This document shows, piece after piece, positions 34,501-45,668 of a DNA stretch of 64,000 nt (position 1 is the first letter of the stretch; each line of letters opens with the position of its first letter). The notes under the pieces were generated by a model, which worked only from the letters and a program-made list of their open reading frames with translations, had not been told where the DNA came from and did not search any database. The DNA is from Scolanthus callimorphus (lineage: Eukaryota; Cnidaria; Anthozoa; Actiniaria; Edwardsiidae). A program made the position numbers and the translations under genes. The DNA lies in assembly GCA_033964015.1 (NCBI GenBank), contig JAWWUD010000056.1:785830-849829 (forward strand). The letters are read 5' to 3'.

Positions 34501-35480
34501 GACTTTTTCTGTTTTGCAGCCTTAGAACGAGACAAGATCAGTGGAAAAAAGAGGAAGAGATCAGGATAGCAAACACACCCGACCCCAGCATCCCTCCTGG
34601 CCATACCCTGATGCCAAGGGATGAGAGGCTCAAAACTTTAGAAGCCTTACAGAAAAGTACGTACCGCTGGATAACTTTATAAAACCAAGGTCAAAATTGT
34701 GTTGCGTGGCTAAAATGGTGGACAGAAGTCTTTAAGGCTATGTCGAAAAGACCTCTCCTCGATAAACCATCCTGTTTTCACCCCCTCGCGTGCCGATCCT
34801 CGGCACAACTTTTGCCACAAATGACCAATTTGAATGGGGGGGGGGGGGGGGGCGACTGAACCATTTCGGGTTTTAGTAAAGTTGAAGGGTAATGGGTGCA
34901 AGTGTCACTTTTGTCCGCCATTGAAGTTGGAACACTCTAAACAACTCTCTCTGCCTTCCCTTCAATGTTGTCCAAAATTGTGTCCGGTATTTTTTCCTTA
35001 ATCCCTTTTACTTGTATGGCTTGAAGAAGCTTATATGACGTATAGCAGTGCCTTATGAATTGGTTTACTGCAAGTCTCTGTTCAATTTCATGGGAAAATG
35101 TGTTTGGTCGAGATGATCATCGGGATTTTTCAGTTTCACCCCTAAAGATACCAAAAAGGGCGTGTCTAAAGAAAAATTTACTCTAAAAGATATCCATCAA
35201 AAAATGTCCGTCTTTGATTAAAATGCCGTCTTTCTTATCCTTGCTATCTCTCCCCTCTCTCCATTATCTCATGTCCCCGAAAGGTCCCTAAAAGAACATT
35301 TTACTTTGTTATTCCACAGACCAAGATGAACTACTTAACGAACTCCGACTACTCCCCGTCAGAGTCGATACGCTCCGAGTGCGAACGAGACAAGCCGAAA
35401 TCGAACGACGGCTCTCCGAAATCGAGAGTGCAATCAAGATCTTTTCTCGTCCTAAAGTGTTCGTGAAAATTGACGAGTAA
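28385..35480 (+). CDS. ENKD1: Enkurin domain-containing protein 1, six exons
   Basis: Exons 28385-28592, 29747-29919, 31767-31918, 33253-33422, 34520-34656 and 35320-35480, all GT-AG. With one base restored in exon 3 the product is about 333 residues (human ENKD1 is 346). Shared landmarks are an N-terminal IPTDPG...RRPQSA, a basic helix KENAYKIKKIQQANREKQKE, FLRAHSRSGP, KVPKYLRTRQDQWKKEEE, PDPSIPPGHTLMPRDERL, and a C-terminus AIKIFSRPKVFVKIDE almost identical to the human end. The last ~100 residues are the enkurin domain. In mammals the protein binds microtubules and centrioles, aids ciliogenesis and influences spindle orientation (family knowledge). The ATG at 28385 was chosen because the frame upstream has no ATG and the homology begins here. 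Confidence 0.95.
29747..29919 (+). CDS. ENKD1: ENKD1 exon 2
   Basis: 173 nt, encodes KENAYKIKKIQQANREKQKE and YKPDKFVHVESKVAQEVK, the predicted basic helix and the KYDKVESRV-like motif of the family. Acceptor CACAAG, donor GTAAGG. Confidence 0.94.
30300..30645 (-). mobile_element. SINE-like element in ENKD1 intron 2
   Basis: Contains CCTACTCTTATGAAGAGTGC, GGTTCTTTAGCGTC and GGTTTATTGTC, and ends in a degenerate A/B-box pair on the minus strand (GGCTGGCTCAGTGTTAAGAC and GGATTGATTCCC). I recall similar wording in dispersed cnidarian SINEs, but could not check. Confidence 0.5.
31767..31918 (+). CDS. ENKD1: ENKD1 exon 3, with a one-base frame break
   Basis: 152 nt. Encodes APPPPPRSNSSTFLRAHSRS and VIPRN, then hits TAA. 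Shifting frame after an AAAAA run (31881-31885) gives LTVPKADIAKE up to a GTAATG donor. 153 nt would keep the phase required by exon 4, so one A appears to be missing. Confidence 0.88.
32070..32212. mobile_element. Dispersed element, copy 2
   Basis: Second copy of the 27.6-kb element, same orientation, in ENKD1 intron 3. Confidence 0.6.
32831..33135. repeat. Three tandem ~100-bp units separated by poly-G, in ENKD1 intron 3
   Basis: ACCACAGGAACCCCGCGCGC ... TCGCAGGC ... TTTTTTTCACACGCTCGG repeats at about 32831, 32945 and 33043. Each unit is preceded by a poly-G run of differing length. A GTGTGAAAAGCCAGAG remnant just upstream looks like the outer edge. Confidence 0.85.
33253..33422 (+). CDS. 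ENKD1: ENKD1 exon 4
   Basis: 170 nt. Encodes RKPAFKKTNYIALNARR, a Pro/Ser-rich stretch, then NYERRTKGKVPKY split across the donor. Acceptor TTTTAG, donor GTAAGT. Corresponds to the DFIRHNARA and KGHVPHY regions of human ENKD1. Confidence 0.94.
34520..34656 (+). CDS. ENKD1: ENKD1 exon 5 (enkurin domain)
   Basis: 137 nt. Encodes LRTRQDQWKKEEEIRIANT and PDPSIPPGHTLMPRDERLKT, the PPGHxxMPxxxRLxTL signature. Acceptor TTGCAG, donor GTACGT. Confidence 0.95.
35320..35480 (+). CDS. ENKD1: ENKD1 exon 6 (enkurin domain end and stop)
   Basis: 161 nt. Encodes QDELLNELRLLPVRVDTLRV and a C-terminus IKIFSRPKVFVKIDE followed by TAA. Acceptor CCACAG. Confidence 0.96.
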
Positions 35481-35726
35481 ATTAGTTCCTTCTATTGCTA
35501 TAATGAGGAGTTTTTATATCTAGGTAAATTACTAATTTTATATAAAAAATATGTTTGAATGTCGAAAGTACTGACTGGTTTACGCTGTGACTTATCGGGT
35601 CAAATTCTTTAAGCTTCATTCGGTATCGTTTCGATCCAGATTTTTCTTTATGAGACAAATCAGTTTAGTATTGGCTGATAATTTAATATTAACTTGCAAA
35701 GTGTAAACTAGCCTTTGACGCAGGAA

Positions 35727-35954
35727 ATAGGCCATTTGCACTAACAGGGTCACGTGACCCCAACTACCTCTTAACGAGATGTTTTGTCAAAATCAATTCC
35801 AGAAATACAAAGAACCAATTGATATTAGTCAGAAACTCAAGTTTCAGCTTAAAATCTCCAACCTGGATCAAATGGCAGCGAGTTGAATTTTCTAGATTTT
35901 ATTCAGAATGTATGGGATTTGGGTCACGTGACTAAGCTAGTGCAAATGGCCTAT
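35727..35954 (+). mobile_element. MITE, ATAGGCCATTTGCACTA family, copy 1
   Basis: Ends ATAGGCCATTTGCACTA and TAGTGCAAATGGCCTAT with GGTCACGTGAC inside each end. An inverted-orientation copy sits at 59.8-60.1 kb. Confidence 0.8.
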
Positions 35955-35966
35955 TGGCTTGGAACC

Positions 35967-36186
35967 CATTCTCGAACCCAGAGCTCCCCGGCTCGTCACC
36001 TCACGGGGAGGCTCTGGTGACAGCCATTGACGCATGCGCGAAGTTTGATACAGAGCCGTTGAGAGAAACAACTTTCTGCGCATGCCCCAACGTTCAAAAT
36101 CAGCCAATCAGCGAAGGCTCTCAAATGGATGTCCCCAGAGCCTCCCCTGCGAGGTGACGAGCCGGGGAGCTCTGGGTTCGAGAATG
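35967..36186. mobile_element. MITE with CATTCTCGAACCCAGAGCTC ends, copy 2
   Basis: Same family as 4840-5058, close in length and sequence, immediately after the previous MITE. No clear 9-bp flanking repeat here. Confidence 0.8.
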
Positions 36187-36544
36187 CACAGCCCCTGATG
36201 AGAATCCCTGTTTGATCTACCCACAATTGTTAGGTAGCATTTCCATTCAACTCTGGAATTCAAAATATGGCCAAACCACTCTCCAATTTTTATATCAAAA
36301 ACCTCATGGATTATCGAATCCCATTTTGTTAGTATTTTTAGTTGCGCATCACATTGAATGATTATAGTCACGTGACTGTGAGGTAGAATATGTAATTTGA
36401 CGGGAAATCTGTCCTTTCTGCGCGGATTGGGTCAACAACCAGTGTGCAGCAATGGACGCTTCCATTCGACCAGACTTTTTAGCGTTTTTATTTGCGATTT
36501 TGACTACTTTCCGTTACAATATAAGTTGCATACGAATCAATCCA

Positions 36545-36643
36545 TAGAGCGGATTTCACATGACTGTAGTGAAACCAATCGCAAAGTGATTCCACCAGTA
36601 GCACATAGGAGTAACTCACGACAGTCATACGAAAACCGCTCTA
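36545..36643. mobile_element. Short MITE, TAGAGCGG family
   Basis: 99 bp with TAGAGCGGATTTCACATGAC and inverted GTCATACGAAAACCGCTCTA; an internally deleted form of the copy at 1.5 kb. Confidence 0.8.
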
Positions 36644-36834
36644 TTCGGCCCAACAGACCCTTCATACCTATCTGTACATATTTAAAGTATATAGTGTTTG
36701 TCGAAAGATGTAAATAAACAACATTTACAAATGAACAAAGTCGTTTCTGCATTTAGTGGAATCTCGGGAGAGAAATTTTGCATTTTATATATCCGGTGTT
36801 TCGCGCAGCAGGTAGGCTATAACTTATAGCCTAC

Positions 36835-36961
36835 TAGTAGCTCAACCAATCAGAATGCAGCATTGACAATAGACCACTAGTGTGATTTGACTAATATCTT
36901 TTAGTATAAACCAACTAATGGTCTATTACAAATCCTGCATTCTGATTGGCTGAGCTACTAA
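36835..36961. mobile_element. Foldback element
   Basis: TAGTAGCTCAACCAATCAGA pairs with TCTGATTGGCTGAGCTACTA. Related half-copies flank it (to about 37210), and at 42775-42835. Confidence 0.65.
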
Positions 36962-37253
36962 TGGTCTATTAGTGATAGACCGTGCTTGGCAAAACCACCA
37001 CCTTTCTTTGCAAGAAAACTTGATTTTTTCGACATAAAATAATGGAATTCATTGCCAAAACCGACCAACTAGTTGGTTTATACTAAAACAAATTAGACCT
37101 CTCGTCCTCATGTGCTATGATATCATAGACCATTCGGCATTCGGCCTCATGATCTATTCATCATAGCACATTCGGCCTTGAGGTCTAATTGTTAAATAGT
37201 TATCAACAGGAAACAAAGTCCAGTATTCAATTCAGCACATATCAGTATTAGTA

Positions 37254-37418
37254 TAAGGCCCCGCGTCCACACTAACGTAACGCGATTTCGTTTGAATCCG
37301 CATATTTTTTTTATCGTTTAGGTCGTCCGTCCACATTAACACGCTGATCGTTTTCATCGAATCCGTATAAGTTTGAAAACGAATACTTTTGAAAACGCGT
37401 TAGTGTGGACAGGGCCTA
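37254..37418. mobile_element. Short foldback, GTCCACACTAACG type
   Basis: TAAGGCCCCGCGTCCACACTAACG-type left end and CGTTAGTGTGGACAGGGCCTAA right end; related to the larger element at 38442. Confidence 0.7.
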
Positions 37419-38441
37419 AAAGCTGCAACATTTGGAGAAGTTTGGTTAAATATTCACCGAGAAATATATAGCATTTTTAAATTGATTATTTTACAATAAA
37501 ATGTATGGTGGTAGGCTAGTCCAGTCCCTGAACTTTCCTTCGCGGCTCCTGTTGCCCATGGTGTCGTTTCGGCGACACCATGGGCAACAGGAGCCGCGAA
37601 GGAGAGTTCAGCGCTACCAGCCACGTTTTAATATTCTTGCACATACATTTCTTTGTAAAAATAGGCCAGAAAGGCAAGCTAAGTCAATGCACCCGTTAGT
37701 GGAACCCCCCCATACCGGGAAGAATGAAGAATGAACAAAACAAAACTGATAATGTCCCACATATGAGGGTCATTTTTTTGCTTTCTATAAACCCCCCTAC
37801 CAAAGTGAACAAATTCTCCCTCCCTCTCTCTTGCCTCAAAATGACTAATCCCCACCCCCATGGACACTAAACATTTTCACGCCAATGCGAATTCAGCATA
37901 TTCACTTGACTTAAGGAAAAAAAACAGGACCATACTTCCAGACAAAGAGCTGAAGCGTCGTATGGCGACCGTACGGTTCTTACGCCCACGCCAGAGATTT
38001 CGGCCCTGACAGTCGCTATCCTGGTGTTGAATTGCTCAGTAGCTAGATACCTATGGGTGAGAGTACGCCGGCCACCAGACCATATAAGGACGCCCCTTGT
38101 ACCGTTAGTGAACAATCAACATTAATTATGCTTCACCAAACGTATTTATAGGCCTGATTTATGTGTAAGAGATCAATGTGGGACACGTTTTTTTAAACTA
38201 GCGTATCTAACGGTAACGTAGAACTCTTTCTCACAGCTGCAGTTTGGCGTGTATTATTCATCCTAATCCAATAGTACGAATCATATGGACACGAATATGG
38301 ACACGAGTTTCCTTTTCAATTTTCGTTTGCGCATGCGCATACACGTCATTTCGAATGATTTTATTTTCCGTGAACAGACGACCATTGATCCCCTAAAAAC
38401 GAATATATTTCCATTGGTGTTGTACAGTGGTGTACGAACTT

Positions 38442-38889
38442 AGACCCCGTCCACACTACACCGTTTTCAAACGAAAAACGGATACTTTTTACTCCGGATA
38501 CGGCTATCGTCCACACTACAACGCCGAAAACGATCACCGAAAACGGATCAATCCGAAAACGCTCTCCAGAGTGGAGCGATTTGAAAACGGAGCTGTTTGA
38601 AAACGCTGTTTTCTAGTGTGGACGGGCGAAAACGCGGATGCTGTCTGAAAACGATGACGTCAGCACAGCAAACCCGACCAATTTCGCGGGCCGACAGATC
38701 GAAATGCGCATACGTTGAGCTTGTTTGAGCATGCCCACTGAATGCATAAGAGCGTTTTCGTACGGATACGTGTTGTAGTGTGGACGGGCGAAAACGATAC
38801 GAAAACGATAAGTGTGGACGCAGATCTTTTTGAAAACGGAGCAAAAGTATCCGTTTTCGTTTGAAAACGGTGTAGTGTGGACGGGGTCT
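38442..38889. mobile_element. Foldback element, GTCCACACTACACCG type
   Basis: AGACCCCGTCCACACTACAC at one end and GTGTAGTGTGGACGGGGTCT at the other, with GAAAACG-rich sub-repeats between. Confidence 0.8.
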
Positions 38890-40045
38890 TAGTATCGTTC
38901 TGTCACTAGATGAAGATCACGTTTGCACCAAAGACTTTCGCTTGAAATAGTTTTTAAATTTCTTTGTTAAGTAGGGGATTAAATAAATGAATACTCGGGT
39001 ATTCATTCATTTAACGGTTCTCACTTTTGAACCTAGCACACTTATGGTGTTGTCGTCTTCTTCAAGTTCTAGTGTTCTTAATGAGGTGTGTGTGTGTGTG
39101 GGGGGGGGGGGGGTTGAACGTATTTCAGAAATCAGACACCTCACAAACTGTACACCTCATGCGGAGTCGACGACGTGTGATTTGAGAGTAAACAAATGCA
39201 TGTTGTTGTTGTTATTATGATTACTGTTATTTGTCGAATAGAGGGGATTTCACATTTGACTGTTGAAAAGTGATTACACCAAATTAAATGAAATTATATA
39301 CCATAGTTTAGCCCAGGATATAAGCTTTAAAATGAGGTATCACTTGTTAAGATACGACCATTTTTTTGTGAAATTATGCCATTTTAACCAAAAAGTACCC
39401 CGAAGGTAGTCCGTAACCTTAAAGGTAGATACGCTTCTGATCTCGGGGGGATAACATCCCCTCGACGATCTGAATAATTATCCATATCATACTCAGCTGG
39501 ATTCAGTAATTGCTAACTAGATACCACGCCACAGAAAATACAGCCAATCCGACCGCAGGGTGGCCGTTGCATATTTGACATAAACATACCTTATTTAAGA
39601 TGTTTTTTATGTAATACGGGCGGCGGATGTTTTACAATTTGTGGACGTATTTTTTCCTAGCACCGCAGGGGGAAAAATGCGAGCAACGAGCCGGTACACG
39701 TGAAAGTCAGTTGTTTATTTCTCACGACAGTTAAGGGCTCACAGAGACAGTACCTGAGGGCTTCTTGGCGGCACTTTACGACTTAAATACAGTGCAGTTT
39801 CAATAACATTTCATGCAAAAGGCGGCGAAATTAAAGATTGCAAACTCTTTGCAATAATCGATTATGGCATAGAGGCAATGATCAATTCAAACACGCCCTT
39901 TGCAATTAAGGGATTATCTCCGTTCTCCGCTCTTTTAGTCCAGGGCTAATAACACAACACAACACGTAAGCTATATAGAGTGTAGCTGTAAGGACTTAAA
40001 CTTAAGAAAAAGCCGGTTCAGGTAAGGCGAGCACGGAAATAATTT
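38890..40045. other. No gene seen
   Basis: AT-rich DNA with a GTGTGTGTG(G)n stretch near 39.09 kb and a segment (39300-39410) resembling 48150-48270. No ORF with recognisable content. Confidence 0.4.
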
Positions 40046-40314
40046 GTTACCACTGTATGCATTGCTACGCGACCTCAAAATCCAATGTTGCGATGGGCAA
40101 TTTTTAGCTGTCAATCAAACCAAAACGTTGGATTCTGCCTCTTCAGTGGCTCGAAATTGATTGCCAAATCAACCAAAATGGTTCTAAGTTCATGTGTCTT
40201 CCTTGCCCATAATGTTTAACTATCTGGTTCAAGAATATTAACATTACAGCTTCCTTGCGTAAAATCGCCAATCGCAACATTTTGAAGCCGCGTAGCAATG
40301 CATACGGTGGTAAC
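40046..40314. mobile_element. MITE
   Basis: Ends GTTACCACTGTATGCATTGC and GCAATGCATACGGTGGTAAC. Confidence 0.78.
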
Positions 40315-40891
40315 AAGCGACTGAGGCATTCCAAAATAGTGCTCCTCGAAGTACGTTTCATTAAATATCCAGAAATCATTAATAACTTTAAACCTCAGAT
40401 GCAATTTGGCACAAATGTCACCACAGTATAGATATTATTAGAGGCAAACAACACATTGGCATTTGTGATGTTTAACAGGAGATGCAAATTGGCAAGATAA
40501 ATTTTGAAACATGTTTTAGTAGTTTCTGAAATGTATAAACTCTGTGTTTCAACAGCTTCGCCGAGCGTGCCCTCGGCGAAGTTGCCGCATTGCATCTCAT
40601 GACAGCCACCATTTTGTTCGTCAAGAAACTCAACGAAAGCGACTTTGGCGATATCGTTTTTGCTGATGCAGGAGTGTGGGGATGCGGGAGTGAGACTGGA
40701 GAGTCTGCGAAAACAAAAACGTCAGCAAGTTGATGGCGAACACTATTAGCATCCAAGGACCTGGGCACAGGACCTCAACGTTTTAACAAAAGTCTGAAAA
40801 GTTGTGTTTAACACAAGTTGAGTAACAACAAAATCATGGCCACTGAATGCCGGCTTGCGTAGCATGTTTCCGGTTCAAAACTAAAAGACGT

Positions 40892-41151
40892 CCATTATTT
40901 CAATTGCTTTTAAACCAAGTACTTGCATGTTAACAACAAGTTTTGTGATAAAACATATTTTGTTCTCATGGAAGTAAATGCCGTTTTATTAATTGTGTTT
41001 TGGATTCGAGATGCCATTATTTCAATTGCTTATCGACCAAGTACTTGCGTGTTAGCAACATGTTTTGTGATAAAAGATATTTTGTTCTCATAGGTATATT
41101 AAATGCCGTTTTATCGAGTTTTATTAATTGTGTTTTGGATTCGAGATGTTA
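40892..41151. repeat. Tandem duplication, period 121 bp
   Basis: CCATTATTTCAATTGCTT ... TGTTTTGGATTCGAGATG occurs twice; the second copy has a small insertion (TTTATCGAGTTTTATT). Confidence 0.85.
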
Positions 41152-41820
41152 TCTGCGATAAGGACGTCAATTTAAATCAATCATTTCGCTTTAATTACAC
41201 CATTTAGCGGCATTAAATAGAAAACCACAGAAAATTTTTAAATACCTTCGGTTTGAAGATAATTGATAAGTCATCCTTTTGCCGCGTTGTTTTTTAAAAA
41301 AGCGGCGTTCTCATGAAGAAACTACGAAGAATATCATAAGAGCAGCAAATCGACGCATTTTGGGGCAGGTACTCGAAAGATCTCTAGGTGGTAAAATCTA
41401 CTTTCGAATTCATACATACGATTTGGCGGTCAGTTGCAATATTCCTTCACTACAAATACCTTTTCACTTCCCATGTGTTACCAGGCGTGATTTAATCATG
41501 GTAACATGCAATCCTTGACTCGTCTAATAATCTAGTACTTAGTACAACAGAACTGAAAGCTTTTAGCATTGATCTACGGCTGAAGTTCGCAAACTTTTTG
41601 CTTTACATACAAGTTGTTGCTAGGCATGGTTAAGAGTGGTCCAAGCCAGTCTCCGTTCAACATTTCTTTTGTTATTTTTAGCGCGAAATTTCCAGCGATG
41701 TCCAGTAGATACTCAACAATTTTCAAACCAGTTGAAAGACAGAACTTGTGCAGATTTGAATCACTTTACACGACGTAAACCTTAATTTCTGGGGATCCTT
41801 TCCACGAGTGTTGCATGGTT

Positions 41821-42281
41821 TAAGGTGACTCATGCGAACGTCAGAGCGCATTTCGCGAAAATATATTTTCGTCTCCAACTTAAAGAATATGCTCGCTATG
41901 AACTTCAATCTTGTTGAATATAAGCAGGTATCTTTTTTCAATATGTACGCATTATCAGATCTCCATTAGCGTTAATACTTTTAATAATATCTGAGCTTAA
42001 ATGGGCCCCTTCCTTGAGAGATCAACCCCGCGCAAAAAAAAGTTGCCGGTATTTTTGAATGAAACTCCGTTAATCATATTGAAGTCAGTTGGACTAAGTG
42101 TTAACGAAGTTTCAGGAAATTCGTTGGAAGCAAAGTGCCTATTTTAGAGTTTTAGTCGTTTTTTTTGGCCTATTTTTCTTATATTCTCCAAGATTGAAGT
42201 TCATAGCGAGTATATTCTTAATGTTGTAGACGACAATATATTTTCCCGAAATGCGCTCTGACTTTCGCATGAGTCACCTTA
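41821..42281. mobile_element. Foldback element with ~92-bp arms
   Basis: TTAAGGTGACTCATGCG...CTTCAATCTTG on the left pairs with CAAGATTGAAG...CGCATGAGTCACCTTAA on the right. Confidence 0.82.
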
Positions 42282-42410
42282 ACATCGTTGAACCGATGAT
42301 ATTCCTAAAGTTAATACGTTTCAGCGATTTAGACGACGTTAAACGTGCATTAAATAACGTTAAACAACACTGAACATGAACCTGGGACTGCACGAATTAT
42401 TCCTCAGGGA

Positions 42411-42586
42411 CGTGGCCAGAGGGGTTCCGCCCCCCCCCCCCCACACCAATCCCCTCCCCCCTCCCCCCCCCCCCCCCCCCCCCCCCCGCCCCTTTCTCAC
42501 GCCAAGGAACCCCCTTCCTCCTCTTCTATTTTTAGTGATTTTTTTTCCCAAAACCAACCAACCAAGGCAACTGTTACCTCACTGGC

Positions 42587-42620
<34 letters not shown>

Positions 42621-42888
42621 CTGGGCCGAATGGGCTATTGACTCAAAGCCCATGAGGGCGAGAGGAATAATTGTTTTAGTCAAATCACACTATAGTAGGT
42701 CAATTTGTATAGCCAAAAACGTTTTCTGGTCTGGTCATTTGCCATTTTCTGGCTTTCAAATCCGAAACGTTTCGCTACTAGTAGCGTAGCGTAACCAATC
42801 AGAACGCAGCATTGACAATAGACCACTAGTGTGATTTTACTAAAGGCCGTTATCACGCAGTATTGATTAATAATGTATATTAGTCAAA

Positions 42889-42919
<31 letters not shown>

Positions 42920-43939
42920 GAGCCCATTTGGGCTCGAGAACTGATTGTTAAATAGTTATCAGAAAATGAAATCCAGTTATCAATTCTACAGATCCGTATA
43001 TATTAGTAAACTTTCAAAAGAATTACTTGAAAACTGGCTGAGATATGAATGTTCAAAACTTCGCATCCATGCCCGTCCAGTCTCGTTTCGATGTATTTTC
43101 CCATACATTTCTTGCAAAAAAATTAGCCAGAATACGAAGTTTTGAAAATTCATATCCCAGTCAGTATTCAAGCAATCTTCACCAAACTTTGCAATTTTAC
43201 TAATACTGATGTGTTGAATTGAATAACTATAAATATTATTAACAATTCTGCGCGATAACGGCCTATTCGAATGAACGTTAGTACACTATGTCCCCCCTCT
43301 TAGAAATCCTGGCTACGCCCACGTTCTCCATATACAGGTTATGTGTAGTGGAATGAGAGACGGGACCTCGGTTAAAAGACCGATCCCTATTTTGACGATA
43401 GCTCCGCTCACTCATAGCAAACAAAGTTTCCCTACGGAGAATTCAAAATGTCCGAGCAACAAACTTGAATATCGAAGATTTTTCAATAATTATTCAGCTT
43501 TTAAAGATAAATATAAAATCCAAATTGTATGCCACAACTTCTAACACCTCCCTGCAATCGGTGTCTTTTCCGCGCTCTATGCCAAAGATAAAATTTGGCT
43601 TGTCCGACGTAGCAACAGTAACTAAGGGTATAACAATGAATGCGGGATCGGTGAATTGTCTCATACGAAGGACGTGAAGAGAAATGACAAAGAGACCAAG
43701 ATAATTGTATAGAATATTTTTTGTATTTTGTGACAATGACTATTTTCGAGTTTTCTAGGGTGACTGTGTCCGCCATGACTTCAAATAATGAAATGACAAG
43801 CGCCAAGGTCAATCCGTAAACGATTGTTCAGTGGGCGGGCGATAAGTACAGACATATTATTCTAACAAGATATTATACCGTTACTTTCGTATTTCGTCTC
43901 TTACCGTCTGCTCTATCAATCCTATCAGAAATCGGTTGT
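42411..43939. other. Repeat-derived region without gene
   Basis: Poly-C runs with a GGACGTGGCCAGAGG start (42410-42490), paired copies of the TTAACAATTATTCCTCGAGCC type (42590-42680), half-copies of the 36.8-kb foldback, and a lone GGCTACGCCCACG end near 43.3 kb. No gene recognised. Confidence 0.45.
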
Positions 43940-44151
43940 AGACCAAATCGGCTAACGGTGTTTACATCTTGTTGCCACCCAATTCAGATCATGTGATGAT
44001 TCCCTTGGGTAGTTACATTATCCAATTTTTCTCACTTGACCGATTGCACGAGCACATGTGCAGAACTAACAAAAGTATCCACCCAAGGGAATCATCACAT
44101 GACCCGAATTGGGTGGCAACAAGATGTAAACACCGTTAGCCGATTTGGTCT
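43940..44151. mobile_element. MITE with ~55-bp inverted repeats
   Basis: AGACCAAATCGGCTAACGGT and ACCGTTAGCCGATTTGGTCT; pairing runs on through the CAACAAGATGTAAACACC and AAGGGAATCATCACATGA stretches. Confidence 0.85.
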
Positions 44152-44469
44152 ATTTCCCTTGGTTTGTCTGCCTTTCCAAAATGTTCCCAAGCCATCTGGT
44201 CCTAGACTAGAGAGTTTGTCTCCACCTCTGTGTAATGTCCCGGGTAGTTTAGTCAAGCACTCGCTCTAGGGGGTCTCGGGGCACCTGTGCTTATTTTTTT
44301 CACATCACGTCTCTGTAGAGCATTAGACCCCCTGTAATGATATATATTACGAATTTAATTGCTACTAAAAAGAAAGAAGCAAAATTGCGATGGAAACCAG
44401 GCTTACATTTACATTTTAGTGAACAGGCACTAGCCTTTTCTTTTGACAAACACAGTGGCGTTGCTACCC

Positions 44470-44618
44470 CAGTGGCGGATCCAGGGGGGTTCCAAGAGTT
44501 TTGATTGCGATACCCAGACCGCTCGTGGACGAGCTCTCGATATTATATTGCACGTATCAGTCTTCGAAGGGGTGAAGAAAAAACGGAACCCCCCTGTAAA
44601 ATGCTGGATCCGCCACTG
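44470..44618. mobile_element. MITE, CAGTGGCGGATCCAGG ends (hAT-like)
   Basis: CAGTGGCGGATCCAGGGGGG at the left and CTGGATCCGCCACTG at the right. Such ends are widespread in hAT-type elements of animals (general knowledge). Flanks do not show a clean 8-bp duplication. Confidence 0.7.
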
Positions 44619-44943
44619 TTACCTCTAGCGGCAAAAAGGCATTTGCCTAAAATTTGTTTGCTGGAACCTCGTGGAATCTCAATGTATCGGACAACGAAAA
44701 GTTGGATTTGTCCCAGTACAAGTGGCTCTACCTCCGTGTAAGAACCTGGGTATTGTTCACGAGTTGCGTCACAAAGCCCCTTTTGTTTAGTAGAACGAAT
44801 CATGATGAGATATTAACTGAACACAATGGTGTCCTCTGGGAATGGTTCTTACACGGAGGTATACCCGTACAAGTGCATCAAGATGATCATGGGAATTTTT
44901 TTTAGTGTATGTTCACTATTACGTGTTTTACCCTCTTTAAATA

Positions 44944-45131
44944 AAGTATTTATTATTATTACTGTATCAAATGAATTTGAGGAAAAAAGTCATATTATGG
45001 ATTTTTAAATTTATACCGTGAAAGGATAAGCACTCATAAGTATTTATTATTATTACTGTATCAAATGAATTTGAGGAAAAAAGTCATATTATGGATTTTT
45101 TAAATTTATACCGTGAAAGGATAATCACTCA
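44944..45131. repeat. Tandem duplication, period 94 bp
   Basis: AAGTATTTATTATTATTACT through TAA[GT]CACTCA present twice with only a T-run difference and one or two substitutions, so recent. Confidence 0.9.
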
Positions 45132-45400
45132 GTGGAAGAAAAGACGGTAGAGATGGATAGGACATGTTCTGAGGATGTAGAGACACCACCACTGTGTCAC
45201 AGCATGAACATGGGAACCGGAAGAAAGGAGGAAACTAGTTGGGAGGCCATAAAAACAACATAACGCAGAACTGTAGAGGGAAAGGGATACATCAGGCTGG
45301 AGGTCGTGGGAGAAAGTTAGAGTCCTTGCTAAGGACAGGACAAAATGGCAAAGCAGTGTTGAGGCACTACGGTTGTTTGCTTGATTGATTAAGTATAAGT
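45130..45400 (+). pseudogene. Decayed LINE ORF2 C-terminal fragment
   Basis: Plus-strand translation reads RWIGHVLRM, then after stops EERRKLVGRP and AKQC, in the order of the WIGHVLR...RGRP...W tail of LINE ORF2. Several in-frame stops. Confidence 0.6.
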
Positions 45401-45668
45401 TACAGGCTCGTAGCAAGGTCAAAAATATTGGGGGGGGGGGGCTTACGTGAAAAGGCCTAACATGTTCACTAGTGAAACGATGACTAACGTTTGGCAGATA
45501 GAAGAATTATTAAGCTATGCTCAGCCTTTTTATGTACAGTTGAATTGATAAAACGTCTTTACACCCACTCACTCGCCGTTACTCGAATTTGCGCTCAGTT
45601 TAAAATTTTCAAGAGAGAAAAAATATATATATTCTCAAAACTAGCCTCTCCCCCTGCTACGGGCCTGA

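Noticed and set aside
42376..42789. 137-codon plus-strand ORF with a poly-proline stretch
   Set aside because: The proline run is translation of a poly-C transposon segment; nothing conserved around it.
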